Shown piece after piece: positions 47,378-59,900 of a stretch of DNA of 64,000 bases. Origin of the DNA: Datisca glomerata (taxonomy: Eukaryota; Streptophyta; Magnoliopsida; Cucurbitales; Datiscaceae); NCBI GenBank assembly GCA_003255025.1, contig QANY01013727.1:292179-356178 (forward strand), written 5' to 3'. The notes under the pieces are model-generated. The model was not told where the DNA came from and searched no databases. It was given only the letters and a program-made list of their open reading frames with translations. Made by a program: the position numbers and the translations under genes. Each line of letters starts with the position of its first letter. The first letter of the stretch is position 1.

Positions 47378-50274
47378 TCCCTCCCTCATAGAGGATGAAA
47401 TAGAATGCACCAATTAGGGTGAAACATGCTTCAGATTCTATCTGCACTCTGATGAAGATCACAAGGATTCACCTTTTTCATATCAAGCCAATGACATACG
47501 GAAGTTCAAGCCATCTCGACCATCCATTCAGATCTAGATGGCCCTGATGGCTCTAAACTGCGAAAGTGGAAGAATAATTGTTTCTTTTTTTTGCTTTTCA
47601 GTTACGGACGGTCCAAATGGCTAACTTCTTGACAGTTGGCAAGGTCTTAGTCAGGTCTTAGCTATGAGTTTGGTTTCTTTTGGACTCAAATTCCCTTAGA
47701 TTGTAACCAAATCAACTTTACATCAAATACTCTTTCAAAATAACCAAGTTGATACTTATTCAAGTAAATATACCTACAGTCCTTAAAACAACCCCAAGAA
47801 TATAACAGGAGATTTCCACCTTGTGATCCGCAGATGACCTTCTGACCACTCTGACCAACAAAAAGAAAAACCAGAAATATCAGAACATGTGAATATAAGA
47901 AACATATCTCGATGAAGGTGGTCTTCTTTTTGTGGGGTGATCCGTTTTCTGGCCGACAATTTATCTCATTTGTCTTCCCCCCAGTGATCACTCTAGAAGA
48001 GACCTCTAGACGACATTTAGCTGAAGGGTAAAGCCCACGATCATATTGTCATTGCTTACATCCTTCTTTCTTAAAAAAGATGAGACATGTATTGACTTTT
48101 AAGTTCTAATGAGAAATCCTCTAAGTTTTTAAAGACATTTCTAAAATTCCCCTAATATATCATATGCTTTTGCATTTGAAATAGCTTAACTGAGAAAACA
48201 TGTAAAATATTCTTTGTGTGTTCCCAAGCTAATTAAGGTACATCTATTTGCTTTGCTGCAATAAAAGAAACAGTCAGACTAAATTGAATCCAACCTTCAG
48301 GATAACAACAGAAAGTAACTCGTCTTCAGAGAACTTAGATTGAGATTGGACCTTATTTCTTCGAAGATTGATAACAGATAGAGTCCCATCGCCACTTAGA
48401 TACGCCAAAGAGAATATTTTAGAGTTCCGAAACAAGAAAAGGACAATAAAATTAACTGAGGCAAAGAGAAAAATAATTAACTTTGTTGGTTGCTATTGCT
48501 TAAATATCAATATGGAAAAGAAGAAAACATATACGTAGACAATAGGCTCGGCCTGGTGGCATAGATGAATGGATATCATACGGGTATGGCATTGTAGTAT
48601 CAATTTATTCATTTTTTTCACCGGTCAATTTCTTTCAACTTTTAGCATGAGCAATTTAAACTTATAATATTGTGATATGAATAAAACTTCCTACTACAAG
48701 ACATTGCCTACTATCCATTTAGAGATGCAAGGGAAACTGATGTTGCAATATATCGAGTACCTTGTTGACAAGGGTTTCGTTGAATCAGTTACAAAAGCCA
48801 TATCTGAGATATAGTCACTATGAACCTCAAATGAATTGCAGCAAGATCGTTGTCTGGCATCCCATACCTGCAAAGGTATCAGCAATTTGAAATGTAAGAG
48901 TTCGTTGCAGATGACATATGCAATAAGTGAGAATGGCCCAGATAAGAGGAAAAAAAAACTCTCCAAACCAGAATGTCATCAAGGGAAGAAAAATAGAAAG
49001 GGGAGTAAGATGATTTTAAAAGAAGAAAAGAAAGGTAGGGATAAGGAACCTTGATACAGCCTTCTTGGTCTCCTGAGGCTATGGTGAAGTCAGTCAAGTT
49101 GATCAATTTATTTATAGGATGACTGCGCAAAAACAACATTTTTTGTATATCTAAAACTAGCATAGAATTATACCCATCGCAAACCAATGAAATTCAAGAT
49201 TAAATGAGTATAATAATCGTTTTTATTTGAAAATAAAAAAAGTAACCTGTGAGCATCCTGTAGTCGAGCAATAACGGACCCAATTTCCACGTCTGTTGCC
49301 AGTATTGAAAGGTCTGGAGAACCCGTCACGATTGCTAACATACACATTATAGATTTCTATTATTAGTTGCAAATAATAATCCAATAAATTAGACTCAATT
49401 GCAAAAGGACCCTTTGCACTTCGTTTCTTTTGCAATCTCACCCTCTACAATTTTTTTGAGTAATTTAGTGCAACATTAAAAAATGATCATTTAAGTATCC
49501 AAGCTCAATATTGAACCACAATCCAGTAGCAATAGCATCTCTAGCACACCGTTTGCTTTAAAGTTGTTTCTTCATTCAACTCTTATCTTCCAATAGTTAC
49601 AAAATTGATGTGAAATGCCAGATAAACTAAGTTTTGATTTTGCTTAGTATGTAACTGATAGTCTATTAACTTTTAGTTTGAAACCACTAATTAATAACTT
49701 TTTAGTAGAATTTTTGTATGAATAAATTTATGAAGAGAACGCTTTGTTTTTAACTCAAGGATTTTCAAAACAAGCTATCTTGAATAACAGGAGCTTAATT
49801 GCAAGAATTTTAAATTCCTATTAACTAAATTAGCCAAAAACTGTATGAAGGATGTGATTGCAAAACAATGAAAGCATCGCATTTTAGCCATTAAATTATT
49901 CTAAACCAAATACCACGTCCACCGTTGATGAACTGAGCAGCTCTGCAAGATTCAGTGTGCCATGAACCTCCAAGAGCCTAACACATCAGCAAATATACCG
50001 AGTAATTCTTAAAGAGATAAAGATGTATTGTAAGTTAAGGTGAAATACAACAAAAATCTAAATTTTACCTTTGGGGCAAAGAACAAGCACTATATCGATA
50101 CCTGTACATTCAACAAACGATTAGGGAACTGCATAGGCGTTTGCAAACAAAATAAATAAATACAAGAAAACAAATGTACAGGTGAAGATGGCCGTTGATA
50201 AGTCCGGCAGTCACTAGCTGCTCCGACGGATGAAAATCAACATAGAACGCGATTTGCCCAAGGTTTATTTCCAT

Positions 50275-50442
50275 CCTTTCGCTTCCAATGTCTTCTTTAA
50301 CTTCTAATTTGATTGTGTATCGGAGAGTCTGACCAAACCCTTTCCTCTTGTTCTTTCAAAGTTTCACTGGAAGTGTATAGGGTTTAAGCGGTCCGGGTTC
50401 GGTTTATCATAAAATCGAGTCGAACCGGCCAGGTCGGTTCTA
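50275..50442 (-). promoter_or_regulatory. Remaining proximal 5' region of WDR55
   Basis: Only about 170 bp of apparent host sequence separate the WDR55 start codon from the left target duplication of the hAT-like insertion. The 50390-50440 part is rich in ggttcgg/gaaccgg. No TATA box is evident. Confidence 0.4.
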
Positions 50443-50450
50443 TTAGAGAC
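50443..50450. repeat. 8 bp target duplication, left copy (TTAGAGAC)
   Basis: It matches TTGGAGAC at 52195-52202 at 7 of 8 positions. Eight base pairs is the duplication length of hAT elements. Confidence 0.55.
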
Positions 50451-52194
50451 TAGGGGTGTAATCACAACATGAAAATTAACTAGACCTCTAGATAAATCAT
50501 TTTATAGAATTAGATCTATTTCTTAATTTTTGTGTACTTTGATCTCTGGCCCACATTCCCTTCACATTTTCTCTTTTTTTCCCATAATGCACTTCTTACA
50601 CACTGACTTACACTCTCTCTCTTCATCTTCCATCTTCATATCTTTCTCATTTTTCATAAACCCATTTTCTCATAAACCTATCTTCATTTTTTTATTTTTT
50701 CATGCTTCATTTGCTTTATAATTCTCATTTTTCGAAAAATTAAGATTGAGAGCTAAAATTGTACTTTTGTTTTTGGAATTTTGATGAAAATTGGTGAAAT
50801 TTTTGGCCGAAATTTGATGAGTTTCGTTAATTTTAGCTTTTGCCGAGATTTGAGAGAGATAAATCGTAGAGTGAGAATGGGTTTTATTAATTTTTGTAGA
50901 TTTTATTAATTTTTGTAGGTTTTGTTAATTTTTGTCAACGGATGACTACACTGATGCCGTGTAGCCATCATATAGACTACACGATGGGTACACTTGCGTC
51001 GTGTAGCCATCTTACAGACTGCACCATGGCTATACGACGTCAGTATAGTCATTGTGTAGACTACACCAATGGCTACACAATGCCAGTGTAGCCATCTGTT
51101 AACAAAACCTACAAAAATTAACAAAATCCATTAAAATTAACAAAACTCATTCTCTCTCTACGATTTCTCTCTCTCAAATCAGGGTAAAAATTAAATTTAA
51201 CAAAATCCATCAAATTTCGATCAAAATTCTCACTAATTTTTCACCAAAATTCCAAAAAACAAAAGTACAATTTTAGCTCTCAACTTTAATTTTTAAGAAA
51301 AAATAGTAAATTGTAAAATCATAAAGCAAATGAAGCATTAAAAAATAAAAAATGAAGATGGATTTATGAGAATATTGATTTCTAGAAAATGAGAAAAAGA
51401 TGAAAATTGGAAGATAAAGAGAGAGTGTGTGGTTCAGTGTGTAAGAAGGGCATTAGGGTGAAAAAAAGAGAAAAGGTGAAGGGAATGTAGGTAGAGGTCA
51501 GAGTAAGTAAAAATTAGAAAATGGGTCCAATCCTACAAAATGGTTTATCTAGGGATCTGTTTTAGCAAAAAAAATCCTAGAAGAACAATCACTCATTCTA
51601 CCAGATCTTGAAGAGATGAATACAAAGTCTTTGTCGACTGTGAGATGATGTATGCTGCTGGCCACAAGAGAGAGACGAGAATGACATGGAAGAGAGATGA
51701 GGATGACATAGAAGGAAGAGAGACGATGGAGAGAGAGTTGAAATGGAGAGAGACGATGGAGAGGCACGGGAAGAAAAGTGAGGGAAGAGAGACGGGAGAG
51801 ATGAAAGTTTAAGCTTGTGAGAGTGGGTACGGGCGTTTAGAAAAAGGAGCAATTTAAAACCAGAATTTCTTAGAAGTTGAAGTGTCAAAAAACAAAAAAT
51901 AATGGAAAAATGTAAAGCGAATGAAATGAATCGGATTGTGCTAGCTCTATTAATAACATTTTCAGCTTACCGCCTGCCATTGACTAACCATTCATTCATA
52001 GTTTATTTTACCTTATTTACTATATGTCGGTGAGTTTCGTTTCCTAGAAGTTTTCTTATCTTTAAACCGCAAATCGAACCAAATAATGCGGTTTTTATGT
52101 TCCTAAAATTGATAGAAATCTAAATAATATAGCAACCAACCTTGGCACAATCCGGTTCGGTTTGATCGATTTTTTTATTTTGCTTACACCCTTA
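50451..52194. mobile_element. hAT-like non-autonomous element
   Basis: The termini TAGGGGTGTA and TACACCCTTA are inverted repeats with 9 of 10 positions complementary. They are flanked by 8 bp near-identical target duplications. The right subterminal zone (52060-52175) carries cggttcggtt-type repeats common in plant hAT MITEs. No transposase is present. A fold-back structure occupies 50482-51558, and a GA-rich minisatellite-like zone lies at 51650-51800. It sits upstream of WDR55. Confidence 0.6.
50482..51558. repeat. Fold-back element: about 1.08 kb imperfect inverted repeat
   Basis: The arms from 50482 and from 51558 are complementary along nearly their full length to a centre near 51010-51030. 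Examples are tctagataaatcattttata against its counterpart at 51530-51550, and gagagctaaaattgtacttt near 50749 against 51268-51288. The central 130 bp is a set of small inverted and direct repeats of gtagccat/atggctac. The structure could fold as one hairpin of about 500 bp. The open frame at 50906-51124 is a by-product. Confidence 0.85.
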
Positions 52195-52202
52195 TTGGAG
52201 AC
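52195..52202. repeat. 8 bp target duplication, right copy (TTGGAGAC)
   Basis: This is the right-hand partner of 50443-50450. Confidence 0.55.
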
Positions 52203-54142
52203 AAATTGAAATGGCCGATCTGAATTGTGGTGCGGTTGAATTCACAGTTTCAGCTAACATGTTCATTCATGTATAATTTGATCTTATTATATGAAAATAG
52301 ATTTAGAGTTTTAATTTATTTTTTACCCTTCAAGCATCCTTACAATATAGTACAATTTATAGATTTCACATCTTTTCTCATTTAAATTAACTCATATAAT
52401 GAAATTTTTTTCAACTAATAATCTGTTTATAAATAGTTTGTAAAATTTAGTAGTTTTATAATATTATACAAATAGAAATGTAAATATCCATAAACATAAA
52501 TTTCGATGGATTTTTAGATTACTTTTGGGTCAATTGTAATATGTTGTTAGAAATCTATAAAAATAAATTAAAATAATGTTCATGTTATCAGAACATGAAA
52601 ATTAACATAAATAAATTGAGATAAATATTTTTAAATAAGATAAATTATCCCTTAATATGGTGGAATATACCAAAATTGATGAATAATCCTTTTGCATAGT
52701 ATTATTATGTTTTGCTTTTAATTTGATTTACAATTATTTTAAAAAATAATATATTTATTTCAACATTATTATTCATTTCAAATTTTACGTATATTTTAAT
52801 ATAAAAAATTCACTGTGTTAACTCTTTTTGTTGATAATAATTTTTTTAATATATTAAATAAATAATTATTTTAACACGTAAAACGTATTAAAATAGTCTT
52901 TTTTATATACTCTCTTGTACCTTACAATAGTGGAAGTTGAAAAAAAAAGTTTAGTTCAATTTCTTTTATCATTTGGACTGTGGCCTAGCATTCCGTAACT
53001 TACAAGTCGTAATATTGTAATTTTTTAATGCTAACTTCATATTCATTTTTCTGTAAGAAATAATGTGAGTTTGAAAGTCACTTACATAATTTAAAGTAGT
53101 TTGACATTATTTAGTTAAAAATTTGAATAAAATATTTACATAATCTCATGGACCGCACCGGCAATTTCTAGTATAGATAGAATGTTAATGTTATGTAACT
53201 TTTTAATTTATGTGAATTATTATGAAGGAGTTAATATTGGCTATTAAAAGTATATGAAATTGTGGAAGATAAATTGATGAATTAATTTTTTTTATTAATC
53301 ATTGTTGAATCTATAATAATAATAGTAATAATATATTAAATTTTTAAATCAACGCTTTATATTCACGTAAAACAAACTTATCTCACCAAAGGATGACAAT
53401 CGTTTCTCTCTCAAGATTTCTTAACTTCTCAATATGTCTCTTCGTCGGTAACAGCATAACGAAGAAATAAGGTAACTTCTCAATCTTTATCTCTTTAAGT
53501 AAACATACCTATAAGTTTTATGTTGGTAGGTAATCTACAAGGAAGTTGTAGCTTCTCCATGTATTTTTAGTGAAGTGGTTAATTGTGATTTTTTTTGTTT
53601 AAATGTGGTTAAACCTCATATAATTAAATATGCTTTGGAGATCTAACGTGGTTGTGCTTTTAGTTGAAAGAATTTTTAGTTCATTGTTTTAAAGGTCTTC
53701 TTTATTTGTATTAGTTTAATTAAGTATGGTTTAGATGATCTTTAATTAAATGTTTGCAACTTCTTTTGCTTTTACACGATGATTTTTTTACATAAGAATT
53801 TTAAGTTTATTTTGGATGAGTGATTTCTTTTAGGGGCTTTAGCTGCTTTTAGTTTTTTGTTATTGTTATTTTGTTAGTGTTATCTCCAACCGTGAATGCA
53901 TGACTTTTCATGGTTTACTTAAGTATTAAATATACTTTAATGATATTATATCTTCACACAATTTGACTATTTGTGCAGATTCAATTTAGTATACTCATTT
54001 TTCTCTTTGAAAATCAGTATGTTCAAATGAATATTTACTTTGTTGAATTATTTATTTTGCTATGAAATATTATTGCTTCAACTTATAACTATTACATTTA
54101 TTTTTCATTGAGTTAATAGATAAGTCAAACAGTTAGTTTATC
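52203..54142. other. AT-rich gene-free region
   Basis: No open frame, RNA or strong repeat is seen. A possible Helitron-type 3' end (…ccgcaccggcaatttctagta) lies near 53150-53173, without a matching 5' end. Confidence 0.4.
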
Positions 54143-55125
54143 TATCTATACCATACATAAAAGTGTAGAAGTTGGAGAAACATTTTTTAACAATATTATC
54201 CCTATTCTTTTAAATTTCTTACGCTATCTTTTTAATGTATTTATTATCACAACTATTCATATAAAAAGTTTTATTTAACTACGTTATATTTATTATCCAA
54301 TTATTTATATGAAATTTTTTTAACCATTTTGTTTAAAGATATTTCTCCTAATTATTAATCTAAAATCTTGAAAGAATAATTATAAGAAAAAATAATTCTC
54401 AAATTAATTCAACATTTTTTTGTTAATATTTCTTTATTGTCATTTTAATGTGTATATTTATCTAACGAGCATTAAAATAAAAATAAAAAAGAAAAGTAGA
54501 TTAAGTATAAGGAATCTAAAAACTCTATATCTATGGCTACTCATTTGCGCTTCTGTTTTAAATTAACCTCACAACGAAAACGTGTATATTAAGAAAAATA
54601 AGTTTTATGAAGTTGAAGAAATATTTTTGGACAATATTATCCCAAATTTTTTTAATGTTTCCTACACTATCCATTTAGTATATTTATTATTCCAACTATT
54701 CATATGAAAAGTTTTATTAAATAACGTTGTATTTATTATCTCAATTATTTATATGAAATTTTTTTAAACTATTTTGTTCAAATGATCATCTTTAAAGATA
54801 TTTTCTCCTGATTATTAATCTAAAATCTTGAAAGAATAATTATAAGAAAAATAATTCTTAAATTAACTCAACATTTCTTTTATTAGGATTTTTTATTGTC
54901 ATTTTTGTGTGTATATTTATCTAATGAGCATTAAAAAGGTAAAAAAGAAAACTTAATTAAGCATAAGAAATCTAAAAACTATATATCTATAAATACTCAT
55001 CTGCGCTTATTTTTTAAATTGACATAAAAAAGAAAATGCGTATGTTAAGAAAAAATGAGTTTATATATGATAATAATTTTTATAAATTTTTATATTTACG
55101 TGCAACGCAAGTCTCAAAGACTAGC
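54143..55125 (+). mobile_element. Helitron-like non-autonomous element with internal duplication
   Basis: The left end tctatctataccatacataa resembles the TC...CTATACTA-type 5' end of plant Helitrons. The right end has acgtgcaacgcaag, then agtct-caa-agact (a small hairpin), then the CTAG-type terminus. The interior is a two-copy tandem duplication, about 54165-54600 and 54601-55055. It shares blocks such as attattaatctaaaatcttg and gtgtatatttatctaa. No RepHel protein is encoded. Confidence 0.5.
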
Positions 55126-55614
55126 TATTACTAATAGTATATTGATCAAATACTACATAGAGCTGAAATGGATAAAATAATGCCAAGTAAATAGATAAAA
55201 ATGTATAAATGTAAAACAATTAATTTCATTCAAATTATTAGAACTTAGAAAAAATAAAATTACAATATGTTCTCAATATTTTCAGCCGAAAACTTATATA
55301 TTAAATCATATTTTAAGTTTTAATTGTTTAATTCATCACTTTCCATTGTAATTCGTTGGGAAATGTTTAAATTATCACCTAGTTAAAAAGATAGATCCAT
55401 CACTTTTGCATTAATAATATACAATAAAAATAAATTCTTCATCTGATCCAAAATAACCCTCTTCTGTACACGCGGCCAATGCTAATTGATTATTTTTGCA
55501 TATAGAATCAACTAGAAAAATATATATTATCATTTTTTAAATACATCTTATTGTCAAACATTCATTCACCCAATCAAATGAATGAACTTGATTAGTACAA
55601 AGGATGAATTTGAA

Positions 55615-56230
55615 GAATTCATAAGTTGAAAATAGTAATTACTTTAATGATTTATAATAATTTTTTCCTATAAATTGTGAAACTGAACTTTGCAAAACTA
55701 ACCAAATCTTAATTTTTAACTACAACTTATTGTTAAATATTCATCACCTACTCTAATGAATTTGAAATAAATCATGTGTCGTGAACTTAAAATTTCGTGT
55801 AAGAGATGAACTCAAAATGTTCATGGATTGAAAATGTTAACTACTTTAATGATTTTATTTATATTTTCCTCTGTGAATAATCAAATCTTCATTAAATTAT
55901 TATAGTGGATGAATTTTAAGAATTCATAACTAGAAAATAGTAATTACTTTAATGATTTTAATTATTATAAATTGTTCCTATAAATTGCGAAACTGAATTT
56001 TGCAAAACTAACCAAATCTTAATTTTTAACTATTGTTAAATATTCATTACCCACTCTAATAAATTTGAAATAATTCATGTGTCACATGAATGAACTTAAA
56101 AATTCGTGTAAAGAATGAATTCGAAATATTCATGAATTGAAAATGTTAATTACTTTAATAATTTTATTTATATTTTTTCCCTATGAATTGCGAAACTGTG
56201 CTTCGTAAAACTAATCAAATCTTCATTTCA
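55615..56230. repeat. 305 bp tandem duplication
   Basis: Copy 1 starts gaattcataagttgaaaata at 55615 and copy 2 starts gaattcataactagaaaata at 55920. Both continue through tagtaattactttaatgat, gcaaaactaaccaaatctta and gttaaatattcat. Copy 2 has small deletions. Confidence 0.85.
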
Positions 56231-57489
56231 TTGTAAAATTATTCTTTAGAAATTTTGTTCACGTTGAGTTGAAAAACTGCATTGATAGAAATTATACGAC
56301 TTATTCATTTTTTATGGTTATTCAATTCATTTTTATTCTACTGTCATTCTTCTTTGTTAATTTAGCAATAGCAATATTTTGATTCTTTGAAAGTTTCATC
56401 ATGAAAGTTATGAAATTATCTTTCACGATGCAATCTGTTCATAGACTAAAACTCAAGTTAATAATCAATGAATTAGACAATTACCTTCTCTCATTTCAAG
56501 TATTTATTTATATTTTAAATTTTTCATTCTTAGATAAATATTAATCCGACATAATGATATTTTTAACATATTTTTCCTACCATTATATTTTCCTTAAATT
56601 GAAATCACTAGAAGAAATATGAAAAACTTATATTATTTTGAGTAATATATATTCTCATGAAATATTAACAAGTAATTTTTTTTATTACTACTTGAATTTT
56701 ATGCTCATTTTAAGTTGACATTGCATACCTAAATTAGACATATTCATATCATATATAAGTTCACTCAGCGTGAGATGTTTTTCTCTTATATTTATTGAAG
56801 TTTATCGGTTATAAAGATTTGGGGACCCAAAAGAGAAAAAACAGTTGGGTAGGTTATAATGAGAAAACTTTAAGATGACAGGCGTGAGCACGTGACAATT
56901 GAAACAATTATTTAATCAAACTTTAAATTTGATAACTCATAAAATATTATTTTTTTTATAAACTCAAAATAGTTTCTATATGATATTCAAGAGTTGTGTA
57001 TAACATATTATACAATACACATCACATTTGGTTGTAATTTTAACTATAGTATTTTGCTATGTAATTAAAAACAATACCTAAGATTCATGGTAAATATTTT
57101 CAATCACGTGCAATGCATATACATCTAGTAAGCTTAAATTGTGAAAATATGATAGGGAATGAAACGATTTGGTTTACAGTTGTATGGAGGATGGTTTTTC
57201 AACCCATAACCATCTTCCGAAGCACATGAATATATAATTAATATTAGAGTTGACATTTAAGTTTAAAAATAATTTCAAATTTAAAAGACCTTGAGAATTA
57301 TTTTTTTTATCTCCCTTATTTTATAAGAGGTGCATTTTCATTATTGAATATTTTTAAATTAAATATAATGGATATATTGATAATTAAAAATTAATTGTAA
57401 AGTATATGCAAACATTTTCTCCTTATTTTATTATTAGAAAATGAGGAAGTGAAAGAATTAGAATAATTATAAGCAATGAAAAAAATGGG
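56231..57489. other. AT-rich gene-free region
   Basis: Another Helitron-type 3' end (cacgtgcaatgcatatacat then CTAG) lies at about 57103-57130. No genes are seen. Confidence 0.4.
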
Positions 57490-57732
57490 ATCACTTCTCA
57501 TGGGCTCGTTGAGAATGATTCTGATATAGGTTATGACCTATTAGAAGTAGAAGGCACTCGGGTGGGATACTCACGGACAGAAAAAGATTACAGTCGATTT
57601 AATAATGATCGAGTGACATTACTTCTTCGGCCTGAACCAAGGAATCCCTTAGATATGATGTAAAATAGATCGTGTTCTATCGTTGATCAGAGATTTCTCT
57701 ATGAACAATACTAATCAGAGTTTGAAGAAGGG
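57490..57732 (+). pseudogene. ycf2: Nuclear plastid insertion: ycf2 fragment
   Basis: The plus strand reads [50 protein letters not shown], then a stop, then SCSIVDQRFLYEQY, a second stop and SEFEEG. This is the conserved C-terminal region of plastid Ycf2, a subunit of the plastid-envelope import motor complex. It is isolated in AT-rich nuclear repeats and has two in-frame stops, so it is a plastid-to-nucleus transfer (NUPT). Surrounding plastid sequence is not recognisable. Confidence 0.93.
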
Positions 57733-57974
57733 TTAACACACCTTGTTGATGGATGAAATTTTAATTTCTCATTTTGCCCTTTGGTTTTCTATTTTGTTTA
57801 TTATTCTTTTACCTAGATTATTGAAAATAATTTACTTTTTGATTCAAATTATACACAAGCCTTCAAACTTTGTTTTCTAAAGCTCTTTTTATAATGGTAA
57901 TGAGAACCATAATCATATTTATAATAATAGAATATCTACATCAATAGATTGACAAATGATATATATTATTATCA
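57733..57974. other. Gene-free spacer
   Basis: This is AT-rich DNA between the ycf2 insertion and the LTR element. I see nothing in it. Confidence 0.4.
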
Positions 57975-57979
57975 TTAGG
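57975..57979. repeat. 5 bp target duplication, left copy (TTAGG)
   Basis: It is identical to 62973-62977 and directly precedes TGTAACGCCCCGATCC. Confidence 0.75.
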
Positions 57980-59330
57980 TGTAACGCCCCGATCCTTGAA
58001 GGTTAAACATATGTGTAATTTCACAATTTTGAAATCTCCAATTCGAAACAAACCCTAATTTTGAGGAAAATTTTCAAATTGAAAATTCTTAATTTACCCA
58101 TGATGGAAAACCCCTGACATTAAATAGTGGAAGCATTAAACTTATCCATGATCAGAATCTTAATCAATAAATAGCGGAAGTGATAAAGTGTCTTAAATGC
58201 ATAATTAATAAAACCTCGAAGAACTGAATTAAATTCTGAAATAAAGTCAAAACTTGAAATTCATAATTCATGAAACTTTCACTCATAATAATTCGTAGAA
58301 AATCATAACGTAAAATAAACTACTTCAATAACCAAGTTTAATAAAAATCATTTTCCTAAGTTTTAAATCAAATCATAAATTGAAAACATAAATTCCTACG
58401 ATCTAACTGGTTATGGCAGTCTCCCACTAATGCTGCTCGCCATCACCACCTGCATCATAAATAACTGTGGGGGAATGAGTATTTTAAAATACTCAATAAG
58501 CAAACTCACATAATAACATGCATCCACATGTCATAAATACAATCATGACATAAAATATCTGAACTTGACATATAACATAAATGAAATAAAGTAACGTACT
58601 TGATCATGACATGGCTTAACATAGCACACAGATAACACGTGACTTAAACATAATCATTTAACAATCTTAATCATATCTTGGCTTGGCATATCCTCTAGTT
58701 AACAACCTAATTAGAACTGATCACACGTTAACTGAAACATATCATGATAAATTGGGTGACGAAACAGATGGCACACATCGGACGATGAAACAGATGACAC
58801 TCATTGAGCGACAGAACAGGTGGCACTTATAGGTGACGAAAAACATGAACAGATGGCACCTCATGAGTGACGGAAAATATTTATAGATGACACCCAATGA
58901 ATGACCAAAACATGAACATATGACACCTTATGTGTGATGAAAGCATGAACAGATGACACCCCATTCGCTTAACAGAACTTAAAGTGAACAGTCCTGATTT
59001 CTTGTTAACTAAAGGTCATGCTTAAGTTCATATTTTACTTAATTACCACTTAAATGAATTAACCTCATAACTTGCAGAATCCAACGTATGACAATAATTA
59101 ATCATATAATGCATATTGATTCATATAACAGAATTAAATATGATAACATACTAACATAAAATCAGTCATACTCAAACATTTATCTCATGATAATCACATT
59201 AATAACTGAACAAAAATCAATTACCAAAGTGTTAACGAAATATAATAATTATCAAAAAATGGTTAAACAGATAATAAATATATGATCAAATTATAATATC
59301 AGAGTCATATCGTTATATATGCCAATTTAC

Positions 59331-59900
59331 ACAAACATATATATAAACATAACATGCTTATAGACAATTAAAACTGATGAGAATAACACATATTACATTC
59401 ATCACACGTGGGTCACATTACAATGTAAATTCACTTACACAAGCGTATATATTTATAAAAACGGGAGTCACACCATCCTGTAAGCCCACTTACAGCATAT
59501 ATATTTATCACACATGAGTCACATTACGATATAAATTCACTTACACAAAGCATATACATTTATAACAACGGGAGTCACACCATCATGTAAGCCCACTTAC
59601 ATCATATATATTTATCACACATGGGTCACATTACGATATAAATTAACTTACACAAAGCATATACATTTATAACAACAGGAGCCACGCCATCATGTAAGTC
59701 CACTTACAGCATATATATTTATCACACATGGGTCACATTAACATATAAATTCACTTACACGAAACATATACATTTATAACAACGGGAGTCACACCAGCAT
59801 GTAAGCTCACCAGCATATATATATTTATCACACATGGGTCACATTAAGATATAAATTCACTTACACAAAGCATATGCATTTATAACTACGAGAGTCACAC
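59331..59900. repeat. 106-107 bp tandem array, about 5 units
   Basis: The phrase cacacatgggtcacatta or a close variant recurs at 59403, 59509, 59616, 59723 and 59829. Each unit also holds a gtaagcccacttac palindrome and ataacaacgggagtcacacc. A partial copy lies at 61350-61530. Confidence 0.9.

Larger units (their letters stand above)
44805..50274 (-). pseudogene. WDR55: WDR55 (WD repeat-containing protein 55) homologue, 13 exons, two lesions
   Basis: The exons on the minus strand are 50274-50180, 50101-50069, 49977-49914, 49334-49247, 49122-49050, 48867-48761, 48394-48295, 47850-47774, 46825-46777, 46689-46643, 46534-46461, 45811-45756 and 44927-44805. The start MEINLGQIAFYVDFHPSEQL, the blades (TIASGDQEGCIK, VWDARQRSCC, SGDGTLSVINL, VICGSQGGNLLLYSWG, LVGILPNRII) and the end FFADL match plant WDR55, a beta-propeller linked to DDB1-CUL4 ligases and embryo development. 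Exon 3 lacks one base near 49956-49961 (phase count 64 nt where 65 is needed), giving a stop at 49328-49326 in exon 4. The intron 8 acceptor is AT (46827-46826) in place of AG. All other introns are GT-AG. The Asp/Lys-rich linker before the C-terminus is short. It is a decaying copy or an assembly error; an intact copy elsewhere is likely. Confidence 0.8.
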
